From an uncultured Pelagibacteraceae bacterium (GTDB lineage: Bacteria; Pseudomonadota; Alphaproteobacteria; Pelagibacterales; Pelagibacteraceae), in assembly GCA_902570055.1 (NCBI GenBank), contig CACFWQ010000003.1, positions 1-64,000 on the forward strand: 64,000 nucleotides of DNA, read 5' to 3'. Each line of letters starts with the position of its first letter. The first letter of the stretch is position 1. The notes under the pieces are model-generated. The model ran no database searches. It worked only from the letters and a program-made list of their open reading frames with translations, and was not told the DNA's origin. Shown here one piece after another: positions 37,153 to 46,585 of the stretch. The translations under genes were made by a program, and so were the position numbers.

Positions 37153-37164
37153 ACTGGTTACAAG

Positions 37165-37614
37165 ATGAAAATTTCATCTGTTAAAGAATTGGAAAAAATA
37201 GCTAATAATATTAAAAAAAAAATATTTCCTGGAGATCATATATTTTTATATGGAGAAATTGGAGTAGGAAAAACTACATTTGCTAGATTGTTAATTAATA
37301 AATATGAAATTCAAAATAAACTAAAAAAAAGTGAAGTTTTAAGTCCCACATTTAATATTGTGTTTGAGTATCAGATTAAAGATTTTACTATTAAACATTA
37401 TGATCTTTATCGTTTAAAAAATGAAGAAGATATTAAAAACATAGGATTATTAGAAAATTTAAATCAAAGTATTCTAATAGTAGAGTGGCCCGAACTAATA
37501 AAAAAAAAACCATTCAATAGAATTGATTTATTTATTGAATATGGAAAAGGGACTAGGGAAAGATTTGTGAACATCAAAACTTCTGGGCGATTAAAAAATT
37601 ATGAATTTCAATAA
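37165..37614 (+). CDS. tsaE: tRNA threonylcarbamoyladenosine biosynthesis ATPase TsaE
   Basis: TsaE is the small ATPase partner of TsaB/TsaD in forming t6A at position 37 of ANN-decoding tRNAs. The P-loop GEIGVGKTTFARLLI lies at about residues 31-45, followed by LSPTFNIVFEY, KHYDLYRL and ILIVEWPEL, the standard set in this 149-residue protein. It follows ahcY by 12 nt and overlaps amgK by 14 bp. The tsaE-amgK-murU order is common in alphaproteobacteria. Confidence 0.93.
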   Translation: MKISSVKELEKIANNIKKKIFPGDHIFLYGEIGVGKTTFARLLINKYEIQNKLKKSEVLSPTFNIVFEYQIKDFTIKHYDLYRLKNEEDIKNIGLLENLNQSILIVEWPELIKKKPFNRIDLFIEYGKGTRERFVNIKTSGRLKNYEFQ

Positions 37615-38569
37615 TAAAAATATTAAATCTATTAAAGGTGATGCGTCTTTTAGAAAATTTTATAGAAAAAAAAACAAACATAAAACTTCTATTATTGTTT
37701 ATGCAAATAAGCAAAAAGAGAAAAATTTATTAATTTATGATGCAGTTAATAAACTTTTATTAGAAAACAAAATTTTAGCACCCAAACTTTATAATCATAA
37801 TTATAAAAATCACTATATTGAGATTGAAGATTTAGGAAAAAAAACTTTGTTTGACTTGCTTAAAAAAAAAAAAATTAATCAATTAAAATATTTTAAAAAA
37901 ATAGTTAAAATTTTAATTAATATACAAAAGATAAATAAAAAAAAAATTAAAAACTTTAAAAATAATAATTATAAAATTCCTACTTATAAAAAAAATCTTT
38001 TATTTAAAGAAACGAGCCTTTTTTTTAATTGGTATGTTCCAAAAGTAATTACTAAAAAAAAAGTTTTTTATATAAATAAAATACTTAAAAAGAAAGTTAA
38101 TTTATTATTGTCCAAAATTAAGTTGTCAAATAACACATTTGTTCATAGAGACTTCCATGTTTCTAACTTAATGATCAATAATAGAAATAATTTTGGTGTA
38201 ATAGATAGCCAAGATGCATTATATGGAAATAAAGCTTACGATTTAGCTTCATTAATTGATGATGTTAGACTTAAAACTTCTATTGATTTAAAGAATTCAA
38301 TTTATAATTATTACCTTAATTTAAATAGAAATAAATTTGATAAAAAAGCATTTAAAAATGATTTTGAAATATTATCTGTTTTAAGAAATTTAAAAATTAT
38401 AGGAATTTTTACAAGGCTAGCGATTAGAGATAAAAAAAAAAAATATTTAAAACTTATTCCTCATGCTTGGAATTTAATTGAATTTAGATTAGAAAATAAT
38501 TTTATTTTTAATGATATAAAAAATTTTTTAGATAATAATTTTTCAAGGAGAATTAGAAAAAAAAAATGA
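37601..38569 (+). CDS. amgK: N-acetylmuramate/N-acetylglucosamine kinase (AmgK-like phosphotransferase)
   Basis: A phosphotransferase of the aminoglycoside-kinase fold, 322 residues. GDASFRKFYR at the N-terminus and the catalytic loop NTFVHRDFHVSNLMI (about residues 179-193), followed by FGVIDSQDALYGNKAYDLASL, match the AmgK family. AmgK phosphorylates N-acetylmuramate at C1. The next gene encodes MurU, which uses that product, and the two overlap by 4 bp. The sequence is extremely lysine/asparagine rich, in line with the base bias of the genome. Confidence 0.87.
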   Translation: MNFNNKNIKSIKGDASFRKFYRKKNKHKTSIIVYANKQKEKNLLIYDAVNKLLLENKILAPKLYNHNYKNHYIEIEDLGKKTLFDLLKKKKINQLKYFKKIVKILINIQKINKKKIKNFKNNNYKIPTYKKNLLFKETSLFFNWYVPKVITKKKVFYINKILKKKVNLLLSKIKLSNNTFVHRDFHVSNLMINNRNNFGVIDSQDALYGNKAYDLASLIDDVRLKTSIDLKNSIYNYYLNLNRNKFDKKAFKNDFEILSVLRNLKIIGIFTRLAIRDKKKKYLKLIPHAWNLIEFRLENNFIFNDIKNFLDNNFSRRIRKKK

Positions 38570-39258
38570 AAACCAACACTGCATTAATTTTATGTGCCGG
38601 ATATGGGAAAAGATTAAATCCTATAACTCTTGAAAAACCAAAACCATTATTGAAATTTAATAATCTAACTCTTTTAGAAAATACGATTAATTTGATTAAA
38701 GATCTGGGTATAAAAAAAATTATACTGAATACTTTCTATCTAAAAAAGCAAATATCTACTTTTATAAAAAAAAAAAATTTTCATATTCCCATTGATATAA
38801 TTGAAGACGGTGAGCAAATTCTTGATACGGGTGGAGGTATTATGAATATGGCCAGTAATTCAAAGGAAAAAAATTTTTTAATTTTCAATCCTGATACAAT
38901 ATGGGATTTAAATTATCTAGATTGTATATGGAAAATGGAAGAATTTTATTATGATAGCAAAATTAAAAATATTTTATTAGTTGTAAATAGAAAACAAAGT
39001 TTTGATATATCTTTAAAAGGAGATTTTGTGTTAGATAAAAATAATTTAAGAAAAGATATTAATAATGAATATATTTATACAGGTTGTCAGATATTTAATA
39101 TTGATCTGTTAAATTCTATTAACAAAAAAGCTTTTTCAATAATTGAAATATGGAATGATTTAATAAAAAAAAATAATCTATTTGGTTTTGAAAGTAAGAA
39201 TAAATTTTTTCATGTTACTAATTTAAAAGTATATAATAAATTATTAAAAAACTATTAA
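38566..39258 (+). CDS. murU: N-acetylmuramate alpha-1-phosphate uridylyltransferase MurU
   Basis: A nucleotidyltransferase of 230 residues. The signature LCAGYGKRLNPITLEKPKPL opens the protein and NPDTIWDLN holds the metal-binding aspartate (about residue 105); EDGEQILDTGGGI is the family substrate loop. MurU makes UDP-MurNAc from MurNAc-1-phosphate, bypassing de novo UDP-MurNAc synthesis and its fosfomycin-sensitive step. It is coupled to amgK by ATGA. It ends within the convergent gpmA gene (15-bp overlap). Confidence 0.87.
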   Translation: MKTNTALILCAGYGKRLNPITLEKPKPLLKFNNLTLLENTINLIKDLGIKKIILNTFYLKKQISTFIKKKNFHIPIDIIEDGEQILDTGGGIMNMASNSKEKNFLIFNPDTIWDLNYLDCIWKMEEFYYDSKIKNILLVVNRKQSFDISLKGDFVLDKNNLRKDINNEYIYTGCQIFNIDLLNSINKKAFSIIEIWNDLIKKNNLFGFESKNKFFHVTNLKVYNKLLKNY

Positions 39259-39963
39259 ATCTTTTGTTCTTTCTTTATCTAAATAAAAACATTTTGTAAT
39301 TTCATTTTTATCATTAAAGTTAATTAATAAAGGATTCCCAGTTGGAATTTCCAATTTGGTTATTTGATTATCATCTAGTGAAAACAAAAATTTACATATT
39401 GCTCTTATAGAATTACCATGAGCAGCTACCAATATATTTTTTTTATTTTTTAATTCACTTTGAATTTCTTTTTTAAAATAAGGCAAAACTCTATCATATG
39501 TATCTTTGAGAGATTCTGTATCAGGTATATTTTTTAGTGGAATGTCCTTATATATGTCAATGTTGACTGGATGGTAGGGATTATTTTTGCTTAAAGGTTC
39601 TGGTGGGGCATTCCATGATCTTCTAAATTCGTGTATTTTTTTTTCACCGTAAATTTTTTTCATTTCATCTTTATTTAAGCCAGTTAAAGCTCCATAGTTT
39701 CTTTCATTTAATTGCCAAGCTCTAATTGTTTTAGCGTTTTTAATTCTTAGAGTATTAAGTATTAGATCAAGGGTGTTTATTGCTCTTTTTTGATAAGAAG
39801 TAAAAAAACAATCAATTTTAAATTTTTGCTCTTTTATTAGCTCTCCCGATTTACACGCTTCAAGTTTACCTTTTGGAGCAAGGTCTACATCAACCCATCC
39901 TGTGAATCTGTTTTCTAGATTCCATTCACTTTGCCCGTGTCTTACTAATATTAAATGACTCAT
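39244..39963 (-). CDS. gpmA: 2,3-bisphosphoglycerate-dependent phosphoglycerate mutase
   Basis: GpmA interconverts 3- and 2-phosphoglycerate. The phosphohistidine motif LVRHGQSEWNLENRFTGW begins at residue 5. The active-site stretch RAWQLNERNYGALTGLNKDE and the second histidine in VAAHGNSIRA are present. The 239 residues match the long dPGM form, not the short broad-specificity phosphatases. It is single on the minus strand between murU and the VanZ-like gene. Confidence 0.96.
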   Translation of the reverse strand: MSHLILVRHGQSEWNLENRFTGWVDVDLAPKGKLEACKSGELIKEQKFKIDCFFTSYQKRAINTLDLILNTLRIKNAKTIRAWQLNERNYGALTGLNKDEMKKIYGEKKIHEFRRSWNAPPEPLSKNNPYHPVNIDIYKDIPLKNIPDTESLKDTYDRVLPYFKKEIQSELKNKKNILVAAHGNSIRAICKFLFSLDDNQITKLEIPTGNPLLINFNDKNEITKCFYLDKERTKDLIVF

Positions 39964-39989
39964 ATATAAATTTTAAATATAAGATAATT

Positions 39990-40364
39990 ATGTCAAAGAC
40001 AAAAATATTATTTCATATTCTTAATGTAATTTTCATTATTTTATACATTTATCCAGGAAGTATACTAGGATTCTTAATTTACAATAATTTTCATAAACAA
40101 CCACAATTAACTAGTGATTTTTTTGCAATATCTTCAAATCATGTATACGCATTTTTTTTACTATCCCTATTAGGTCTTGTTGCATATTACAAAGTTACAA
40201 AATTTTTGATTACTAATTATTTAATTTTTATTTCAATAATTCTTGAGGTTTTGCATTTAGTTATACCAAACAGATCATTTCAATTTACCGACTTGTTTGG
40301 TAATATTGTTGGAGTTTTATTATCAATTATACTAATAAATATATATAATTTTTTGGAGAAATAA
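39990..40364 (+). CDS. VanZ-like membrane protein
   Basis: A 124-residue protein with about four membrane helices. The end of the third helix and following loop, EVLHLVIPNRSFQFTDLFGN, is the VanZ-family signature (E..Q..... R..D..D...N). The family's function in proteobacteria is not settled; the founding member affects teicoplanin resistance. It is followed directly by the F1 inhibitor gene, whose ATG starts 1 nt after this stop codon. Confidence 0.75.
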   Translation: MSKTKILFHILNVIFIILYIYPGSILGFLIYNNFHKQPQLTSDFFAISSNHVYAFFLLSLLGLVAYYKVTKFLITNYLIFISIILEVLHLVIPNRSFQFTDLFGNIVGVLLSIILINIYNFLEK

Positions 40365-40673
40365 ATGAGTTCATTTGATGACAGAGAGAAGAGTTTTGAA
40401 AAAAAATTTGCACATGACGAAGAGTTACAATTTAAGATAAGTGCACGAAGAAATAAATATGTAGGACAGTGGGTATCACAAATTTTAGGTTATAATCCTG
40501 ATAAAGAAAAAGAATATATACAATCAGTTATAAAGGCAGATTTTCAAGAAGCAGGAGATGAAGATGTTTTTAGAAAAGTAAAAGATGATTTAAAAGATCA
40601 TAATATTTCAGACGATGAAATAAGAAAAAAAATGGATGAGCTTAATGAAAAAGCAAAGTCTGATTTTATTTAG
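40365..40673 (+). CDS. F1-ATPase inhibitor zeta-type protein (DUF1476)
   Basis: SSFDDREKSFEKKFAHDEEL and the ISARRNKYVGQWVSQILG block are the hallmarks of DUF1476. This alphaproteobacterial family includes the zeta subunit that inhibits ATP hydrolysis by F1Fo in Paracoccus. The N-terminal segment is the inhibitory part in that system and is preserved here, with Phe/Asp/Arg residues intact. The 102 residues match the family. It is far from the atp operon (36 kb away), so it is controlled separately. The next gene begins within its last 38 bp. Confidence 0.85.
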   Translation: MSSFDDREKSFEKKFAHDEELQFKISARRNKYVGQWVSQILGYNPDKEKEYIQSVIKADFQEAGDEDVFRKVKDDLKDHNISDDEIRKKMDELNEKAKSDFI

Positions 40674-41172
40674 CCTAATAATATTATTTTTTTTTACCAA
40701 TTTATCTCTAAGCAAAGAAGAAAAAATTATTTCAGGTAAAGCACTTGTTGTTGATGGAGATACAATTAAAATTAATAAAATATCAATAAGATTATACGGT
40801 ATTGATGCTCCAGAAAAAAATCAAATTTGTATAGGTTTGAGTGGCGAGGCATACAACTGTGGTTTATACTCAACTAGATTTTTAAAAACATTTATAAATA
40901 ATTCTATAAGAGTAGAATGTTCTTACACAGATCTAGATAGATATGGCAGGATTATAGGAAAATGTATTTCTCATACTAAAATTGAAAATTCAAATGAAAC
41001 AGTACCTTTTGATATAAATTATCAAATGGTCAGAAACGGACGAGCAGTTGAATATAAAAGGTATTCAAAAGGTGAATATTCTGAAGCTGAAGAGTTGGCT
41101 AAAAAAGAGAAAAAGGGTATTTGGAAAGGAAAATTTGATCGACCAGAAAAATGGAGAAGAAAATATAAATGA
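40636..41172 (+). CDS. secreted thermonuclease family protein
   Basis: A staphylococcal-nuclease-like domain behind a signal peptide (KKQSLILFSLIILFFFTNLS, then the mature protein from about KEEK). The active-site elements GKALVVDGDTIKI, IRLYGIDAPE and DRYGRIIGKC are present, so nuclease activity is plausible. The start may be 40636 or the ATG at 40645, which gives a tighter signal peptide; both overlap the DUF1476 gene. Family members cleave DNA or RNA. A periplasmic or outer role in scavenging nucleic acids is inferred from the export signal. Confidence 0.83.
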   Translation: MSLMKKQSLILFSLIILFFFTNLSLSKEEKIISGKALVVDGDTIKINKISIRLYGIDAPEKNQICIGLSGEAYNCGLYSTRFLKTFINNSIRVECSYTDLDRYGRIIGKCISHTKIENSNETVPFDINYQMVRNGRAVEYKRYSKGEYSEAEELAKKEKKGIWKGKFDRPEKWRRKYK

Positions 41173-41187
41173 TTTATAAAGTACTTA

Positions 41188-41781
41188 GTGATTCGAAGTA
41201 AATTATTAATAATAATTTTTTTATTTATATCTGCTTGCTCATCTATTCCTAAAAATACTGCTGATGGTTGTTCAATATTTTCCGAAAGATATCTTTGGTA
41301 TAAACATGCAAAAAAAACTGAGCAAAAATGGGGTACTCCAATTTATATTCAATTGGCAATTATAAAAATGGAGTCCGATTTTGATTGGCTAGCAAAACCA
41401 GAAAGAAAAAAAATATTTAAAGTTATACCTTATAAGAGGCCTTCGAGTTCTTTTGGATATTCTCAAGCAGTAAAAGGAACGTGGAAACAGTATAAGAAAG
41501 AAACCAATAATCCTCTTGCAACAAGAATTAGATTTAAGGACAGTGTAGATTTTATTGGTTGGTACACAAATAAAACAGAAAAGATATTAAAAATTTCAAA
41601 GAAGGATGCTTTTAGACAGTATATTGCTTATCATGAAGGTTGGGGAAATTACAAAAATTATAAAAAAAACCAAAAAATAATTTTACTAGCTAAGAAAGTA
41701 CAAACACAGTCAAACAAATATAAAAGTCAGCTTTATAAATGTAGCAACTCTTTAAACAGAAAAAAATATATTATTTTTTAA
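41188..41781 (+). CDS. lytic-transglycosylase-like lipoprotein
   Basis: The product of a GTG start has a lipoprotein signal (LLIIIFLFISAC, lipidated Cys near residue 17). The lysozyme-like domain follows: IYIQLAIIKMESDFDW holds the candidate catalytic Glu, SSSFGYSQAVKGTWKQYK is the G-x-x-Q motif, and AYHEGWGNY closes the fold. Such proteins cut peptidoglycan to anhydro-muropeptides, the substrates of AmpG and the recycling enzymes in this window. It meets the convergent RND gene with a 4-bp overlap (TTAA). Confidence 0.78.
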   Translation: MIRSKLLIIIFLFISACSSIPKNTADGCSIFSERYLWYKHAKKTEQKWGTPIYIQLAIIKMESDFDWLAKPERKKIFKVIPYKRPSSSFGYSQAVKGTWKQYKKETNNPLATRIRFKDSVDFIGWYTNKTEKILKISKKDAFRQYIAYHEGWGNYKNYKKNQKIILLAKKVQTQSNKYKSQLYKCSNSLNRKKYIIF

Positions 41782-44700
41782 CGAAGCTGTTTTTTTAACT
41801 CAATATCAACAGCATCAATTCTTTTTGTATTTTTCGCCAATGTTAAATACATCGTTGGTGTTACATATAATGTGAAGAATGTTGAAATTAACATTCCACC
41901 TAATATCGTTGCACCTACCGCAAGTCTAGATCCTTCACCAGCTCCAGGTCCAATATTTCCAATCACCAAAGGCATCATTGCAATCATGGTGCTTAGAGAG
42001 GTCATAATAATAGGTCTAAATCTAAGATCGCATGCTTCTTTAACTGCACTTTCAACATTTTTTCCAGTAGCTCTTAGCTGATTGGCATAGTCAACAATTA
42101 AAATACTGTTCTTAGTTGAAATTCCAATAAGAATAACAAGTGCAATTTGAGAGAAAATATTTATTGATGTGTTCAAGAATAAAATAAATACTAATCCTCC
42201 AAATACAGCCAATGGAACAGTAAGAACAATTATAAATGGATGTATAAATGAATTGAATGTTGCCGCCATTACTAGATAAGCTGTTAACAAAGCTAATGCA
42301 AAAATAATATATAACTCATTACTTGTTTCTTTTAATTCTTCAGACTTACCCTTCCATGTGATTTGTTTTTCTGGTGCAATTTCAGACATAGTTTTTTCTA
42401 AATATTTTATTGCCTCAGATAAAGTGTAACTTTCACTTATATTTGCAGATATAGTAACAGCTCTTTGTCTATTATATCTTGATAACTTGTTTGCCGATCC
42501 TTCTTCTTTAAAACTAACTAAATTTGCTAAAGAAATTAATTTGCCATTATTTTCTGACCTAACAAAAATTTTGCTTAGACCTTCTTTATCTTTTCTATCA
42601 TCTAAATATTGTTGAAGAATAATTGGATATTCTTTTCCAAGTTTATTAAATTTTGTAACGGTTTTTCCTCCATAAAGAGTCTCAAGGGTTTGACCGATAG
42701 ATTGATTAGATATTCCCAAATCTTTTGCTTTATTTTTATTTATAATTAATTTTATTTCTGGCTTGTTTCTTGAATAATCAGATTCTATTCTAGATAAGTT
42801 TATATTTTTTCTCATAATTCTTATTACTTTTGACTGTGTTTCTTCTAACTCCTCATAAGTACTTCCCAATATAACCATTTGAACTGGCTTGTTATAATTT
42901 GAGACTCTTATTGATTGTGGAGATATTGGAAATGCTACTGTTTGAGGTACAGTTACTATTTTTCCAATTGCTTTTCTCATAATTATTTGGGAACTTTCTT
43001 TTCTATTTTTCCAATTATCTAAAAGTGCAATAATTAAAAAACTATTATCAGATCCAAAACCTGGAACTATCATTAGAAATTTTTTGTAGGGACTGTCATC
43101 AGATTGTAAAAGTGGTATGAGTCTTTTTTCAACGTCCTCAGCTCTTTTTTGAGTATATTGAAAAGAGCTTCCTTCATCAGTAAAACCTATTACTAAATAT
43201 GCTCCTCGATCTTCTAGTGGAAGTAGTTCTTTTTTTGTAAAATTATATAAAAATCCTGATCCACCAATCATTAGTATTATAAATGCAATAATTATTTTTT
43301 TTTTATCTAACCAAAATTTCAGAGTATCCTGATAAAAATTTGAAAAACCTTTAAAAAACTTGTCAAATTTTACTACAAAAAAATTTGTTTTTGTTTTTTT
43401 ATTTAAAAACTTGCTTCCAAGCATTGGAGATAAAGTAAGCGCTACAAAAGATGAAACCACTATTGCAAAAGATAATGCTATTGCTGTTTCTCTAAATAAA
43501 GTTCCAGCAATTCCTTCTATAAAAATTAGTGGAAGAAAAACTGCAACTAAAATTAATGTTGTGGCAATAATTGCAAATGTTATTTGTTTTGAGCCTTTAT
43601 AAGCAGCAACTAAAGGCGTTTCACCATTTTCTATTCTTCTATATATAGCATCAGTCATTATCACCGAGTCATCGGTAATTATTCCTATTGCCAGAATAAA
43701 ACTTAACAAAACAAATATATTTATTGATAAACCAAATAAATAGATTCCTAAAAATGTAGCAATTAAGCTGACGGGCAATGCTATTGCGGGAACAATGATT
43801 GCTTTAAGATTCCCTAAAAATAAATAAATGATTACAACAACTAAAATAAATGCAATGATTAAAGTTTTATAAACCTCAGTAATTGCTGCTCCAATATAAG
43901 TTGCCCTATTAAAAGCTATTTCTAAATTTAATCCTTCTGGTAAATTTTTTTTGACTTCCTTAATCTTTTTCTTAATTTCATTAGAAAGTTCTACAGTTGA
44001 GGCCCCACTTCTTGCATAAATACCAATTCCTATAGTTTTTAGATCTAATGCATCTTTGCTTTGTGCTCTAAATAAAGCTTTTTCTGATACTGGCCCAAAT
44101 TCAATATTAGCAACATCTGCAAGTCTAACCAGATTATCTTTATCTTTTTTTATTGGTAATTGTTTTAGTTTTGTTAAATCATTATAAGACTTGTCTAAAT
44201 TGATTGTTAAATCTATGTTGTTTGATTCTAGCGTACCTGCAGGCAAACTTACATTTTCATTTCTAAGAGAAAGCTCAACTTCTTGAATTGTTAAATTATT
44301 AGCAGCTAACTTAATTGGATCTATCCAAACTCTTACACTTAATTCTCTTAATCCTCCAACTCTAATTCTTCCAACATTTTTAACACTTGAAAATTGATCT
44401 ACCAAGTATCTTTCGGCATAATCTCCAAGCTCTAAATCACTCCAGGTTGATGATGATAGCGCTAACCACATAGTGGTAGTAAATCCTGCTGCCTGTTTAA
44501 GTATTTGAGGAGGATTAGATTCAGATGGCAAGTTATCTACTACCCTAGCAACTCTTTCTCTAATATCATTTGCTGCGTCATCTAAGTCAATATCAGTGTC
44601 AAATTCTACATTTATAGTACTTTTTCCATTCTCAGATTTTGAATCGATATTTTTAATTCCTTCTGCCCCACCAATCACATCTTCAATTACCTGAGTAACT

Positions 44701-44888
44701 TCCTCATCAATTATCGGTGCAGATGCAGATGTATAATCAACTTTAATTTGCACAACAGGTGGTTGCAAGCCAGAAGGAAGTTCTCTTACTGGCAATTTCC
44801 AAAAAACAAAAATTCCAAAAACTATTAAGATAAGAGACAAAACCCAAGCAAACGTCGGCCTTCTTATGCTTACTTCAGTTATATACAT
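41778..44888 (-). CDS. RND-family efflux pump inner-membrane subunit
   Basis: A 1036-residue HAE1-type resistance-nodulation-division transporter. Twelve membrane helices arranged in two halves surround large periplasmic loops; NFKAIIVPAIALPVSLIATF-like sequence, GIITDDSVIMTDAIYRR (proton-relay aspartates in helix 4) and the second-half GISTKNSILIVDYANQLR are present. It exports drugs, lipids or other hydrophobic compounds through a TolC-type channel. The adaptor gene is directly upstream (3 nt), but no outer-membrane channel gene lies in the window. Confidence 0.94.
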   Translation of the reverse strand: MYITEVSIRRPTFAWVLSLILIVFGIFVFWKLPVRELPSGLQPPVVQIKVDYTSASAPIIDEEVTQVIEDVIGGAEGIKNIDSKSENGKSTINVEFDTDIDLDDAANDIRERVARVVDNLPSESNPPQILKQAAGFTTTMWLALSSSTWSDLELGDYAERYLVDQFSSVKNVGRIRVGGLRELSVRVWIDPIKLAANNLTIQEVELSLRNENVSLPAGTLESNNIDLTINLDKSYNDLTKLKQLPIKKDKDNLVRLADVANIEFGPVSEKALFRAQSKDALDLKTIGIGIYARSGASTVELSNEIKKKIKEVKKNLPEGLNLEIAFNRATYIGAAITEVYKTLIIAFILVVVIIYLFLGNLKAIIVPAIALPVSLIATFLGIYLFGLSINIFVLLSFILAIGIITDDSVIMTDAIYRRIENGETPLVAAYKGSKQITFAIIATTLILVAVFLPLIFIEGIAGTLFRETAIALSFAIVVSSFVALTLSPMLGSKFLNKKTKTNFFVVKFDKFFKGFSNFYQDTLKFWLDKKKIIIAFIILMIGGSGFLYNFTKKELLPLEDRGAYLVIGFTDEGSSFQYTQKRAEDVEKRLIPLLQSDDSPYKKFLMIVPGFGSDNSFLIIALLDNWKNRKESSQIIMRKAIGKIVTVPQTVAFPISPQSIRVSNYNKPVQMVILGSTYEELEETQSKVIRIMRKNINLSRIESDYSRNKPEIKLIINKNKAKDLGISNQSIGQTLETLYGGKTVTKFNKLGKEYPIILQQYLDDRKDKEGLSKIFVRSENNGKLISLANLVSFKEEGSANKLSRYNRQRAVTISANISESYTLSEAIKYLEKTMSEIAPEKQITWKGKSEELKETSNELYIIFALALLTAYLVMAATFNSFIHPFIIVLTVPLAVFGGLVFILFLNTSINIFSQIALVILIGISTKNSILIVDYANQLRATGKNVESAVKEACDLRFRPIIMTSLSTMIAMMPLVIGNIGPGAGEGSRLAVGATILGGMLISTFFTLYVTPTMYLTLAKNTKRIDAVDIELKKQLR

Positions 44889-44891
44889 TTT

Positions 44892-45761
44892 TTATTTTTT
44901 TATAGGTTTAATTTTGCTTCTTGGTCTTACTTTTTTTAGACCTTCTGCTACGACAATATCTCCATCAATTAAACCAGAAAGAACTTCAACTTTGCCATTA
45001 TTTCTTGATCCAATAATAACTTCGGTTCTATTTGCAATATTGTCTTTTGATATCTTATAAACATAAGCTTTATTTCCTTCTAACATGATGCTTGTGTCCG
45101 GAATGCTAAGAGAACTTCTTTGATTGTAATTAACTGTTACTTCTAAAAGAGACCCAGGAACTAATTCAAAATTTTCATTTTCAATTTTTATTCTTGTTAA
45201 AATACTTCTTGTTTCCGCATTAATTCTGCTTGAAACACCATCTACCTCTCCAATATAAATTTTGTTTTTGTATGCTGAAAAACTTGCCTCTATAGGCAAG
45301 CCTTTTTTAATAACACCAGCAAAAGTTTCTGGAATTTTGAGATCACAGTAAATTACTGAAATATCATCCAAAGTTATTATTATAGAATTTGCGGATCCGA
45401 GCACATCTTCCGACAAACCTCTTTTTCCGACTATTCCATTAAAAGAAGCTACAATGTTTCTTTCCTTAAGTTTAACAATCACATCATCTTTTTTTACATA
45501 TTCTTTAAGTTCTAAATCAGAAACCAACTCATTTTTTTTTATTCTAAAGGATTGAGTTTTTCTTGGAATAGCAGTTCCATAACTTTCAATTTTTTCAGAA
45601 AATTGATTTTTAACCACCTCAGTCACTATAATTCCCGGAGGTGGTCTTTTGCTAAATTTTTTTTGGAAATGTTGTCCAATCATTGTTCTTGCAACAATGA
45701 TGCCAGCAATTACAACAAAGAAAATTATTATTACTATTGTTATTTTATAAGATCTTTTCAT
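44892..45761 (-). CDS. RND efflux periplasmic adaptor (membrane fusion protein)
   Basis: The 289-residue adaptor has one N-terminal membrane anchor (ITIVIIIFFVVIAGIIVA, about residues 7-24), followed by the lipoyl-like half-motifs (ELKEYVKKDDVIVKL and SFNGIVGKRGLSEDV) and beta-barrel and membrane-proximal domains. The alpha-helical hairpin is very short, so contact with an outer channel may differ from AcrA. It is in one operon with the pump gene and follows the sulfurtransferase gene by 5 nt. Confidence 0.9.
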   Translation of the reverse strand: MKRSYKITIVIIIFFVVIAGIIVARTMIGQHFQKKFSKRPPPGIIVTEVVKNQFSEKIESYGTAIPRKTQSFRIKKNELVSDLELKEYVKKDDVIVKLKERNIVASFNGIVGKRGLSEDVLGSANSIIITLDDISVIYCDLKIPETFAGVIKKGLPIEASFSAYKNKIYIGEVDGVSSRINAETRSILTRIKIENENFELVPGSLLEVTVNYNQRSSLSIPDTSIMLEGNKAYVYKISKDNIANRTEVIIGSRNNGKVEVLSGLIDGDIVVAEGLKKVRPRSKIKPIKK

Positions 45762-45766
45762 TTTTT

Positions 45767-46585
45767 CTATTTCATTTTACCATATTCCGCCCAAGAACCA
45801 TCATAAATGGTAGGCAGATATTTATCATTAATTAAAGAATATGCTAGACTTAAAACAGTCGCTGTAATTCCTGATCCACAAGAAAATACTACATTATTGT
45901 CACCATTAATTCCTAACCTTGTAAATTTTTCTTTAATTATTTTTTTTTTTAAAAAAGTTTTATTTTTTGAATTAATAAGTTCTACAAAAGGTAAACAATA
46001 TGAATTTTGAATTGAGCCACTTCTAAGGCCTGATCTAGGTTCTTTTTCTAAACCCAAAAATCTATTTTTACTTCTTGCATCTACCAATTTAAATTCTTTT
46101 TGATAGATATTTTTATCTATTTCTTTTTTGGTTTTAACTAACTTTGGTATTTTTTTTGCTATATAGTTTTTTTTTTTTATATCATAAGTTTTGTTAGTAG
46201 TTACCTTGTTCTCATTTTTCCATTTTGTTAAACCACCATCTAAAACAGAAACTAAATTAGGCTTATGTCCAAAAAAAATAAATGTAAACCAACATCTGCA
46301 AGAACTGATGACATCTGAATTATCATAAATGATAATTCTATCATTATTAGAAATTCCTAAACCAGATACAATTTTTTCCCATTTATTTTTATTTGGCAAC
46401 ATATGAGGCAGTTCAGTTTCATTATTTGAAAATTTTTCTATATCAAAAAAAATAGCATTTTTAATATGTTCATTTCTATACTCTTGATAAGGATCTCTAT
46501 TAGAGTTTGGCATGTGCCAGGACGAGTCAATAATTTTAACTTTTTCTAAATTATTTGCTAACCAATCAGTGGAAACTATTGACAT
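45767..46585 (-). CDS. sseA: 3-mercaptopyruvate sulfurtransferase (two rhodanese domains)
   Basis: Two rhodanese domains in 272 residues. The N-terminal one is inactive (its loop reads SSCRCWFTF). The C-terminal one has the active cysteine in VVFSCGSGITATVL (about residue 236), and CGSG-[IV]-TA is the loop type of mercaptopyruvate sulfurtransferases rather than thiosulfate enzymes. It moves sulfur from 3-mercaptopyruvate to cyanide or thiols. The gene is coupled to msrA (start shares a base with the msrA stop), suggesting a sulfur/oxidation theme. Confidence 0.87.
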   Translation of the reverse strand: MSIVSTDWLANNLEKVKIIDSSWHMPNSNRDPYQEYRNEHIKNAIFFDIEKFSNNETELPHMLPNKNKWEKIVSGLGISNNDRIIIYDNSDVISSCRCWFTFIFFGHKPNLVSVLDGGLTKWKNENKVTTNKTYDIKKKNYIAKKIPKLVKTKKEIDKNIYQKEFKLVDARSKNRFLGLEKEPRSGLRSGSIQNSYCLPFVELINSKNKTFLKKKIIKEKFTRLGINGDNNVVFSCGSGITATVLSLAYSLINDKYLPTIYDGSWAEYGKMK

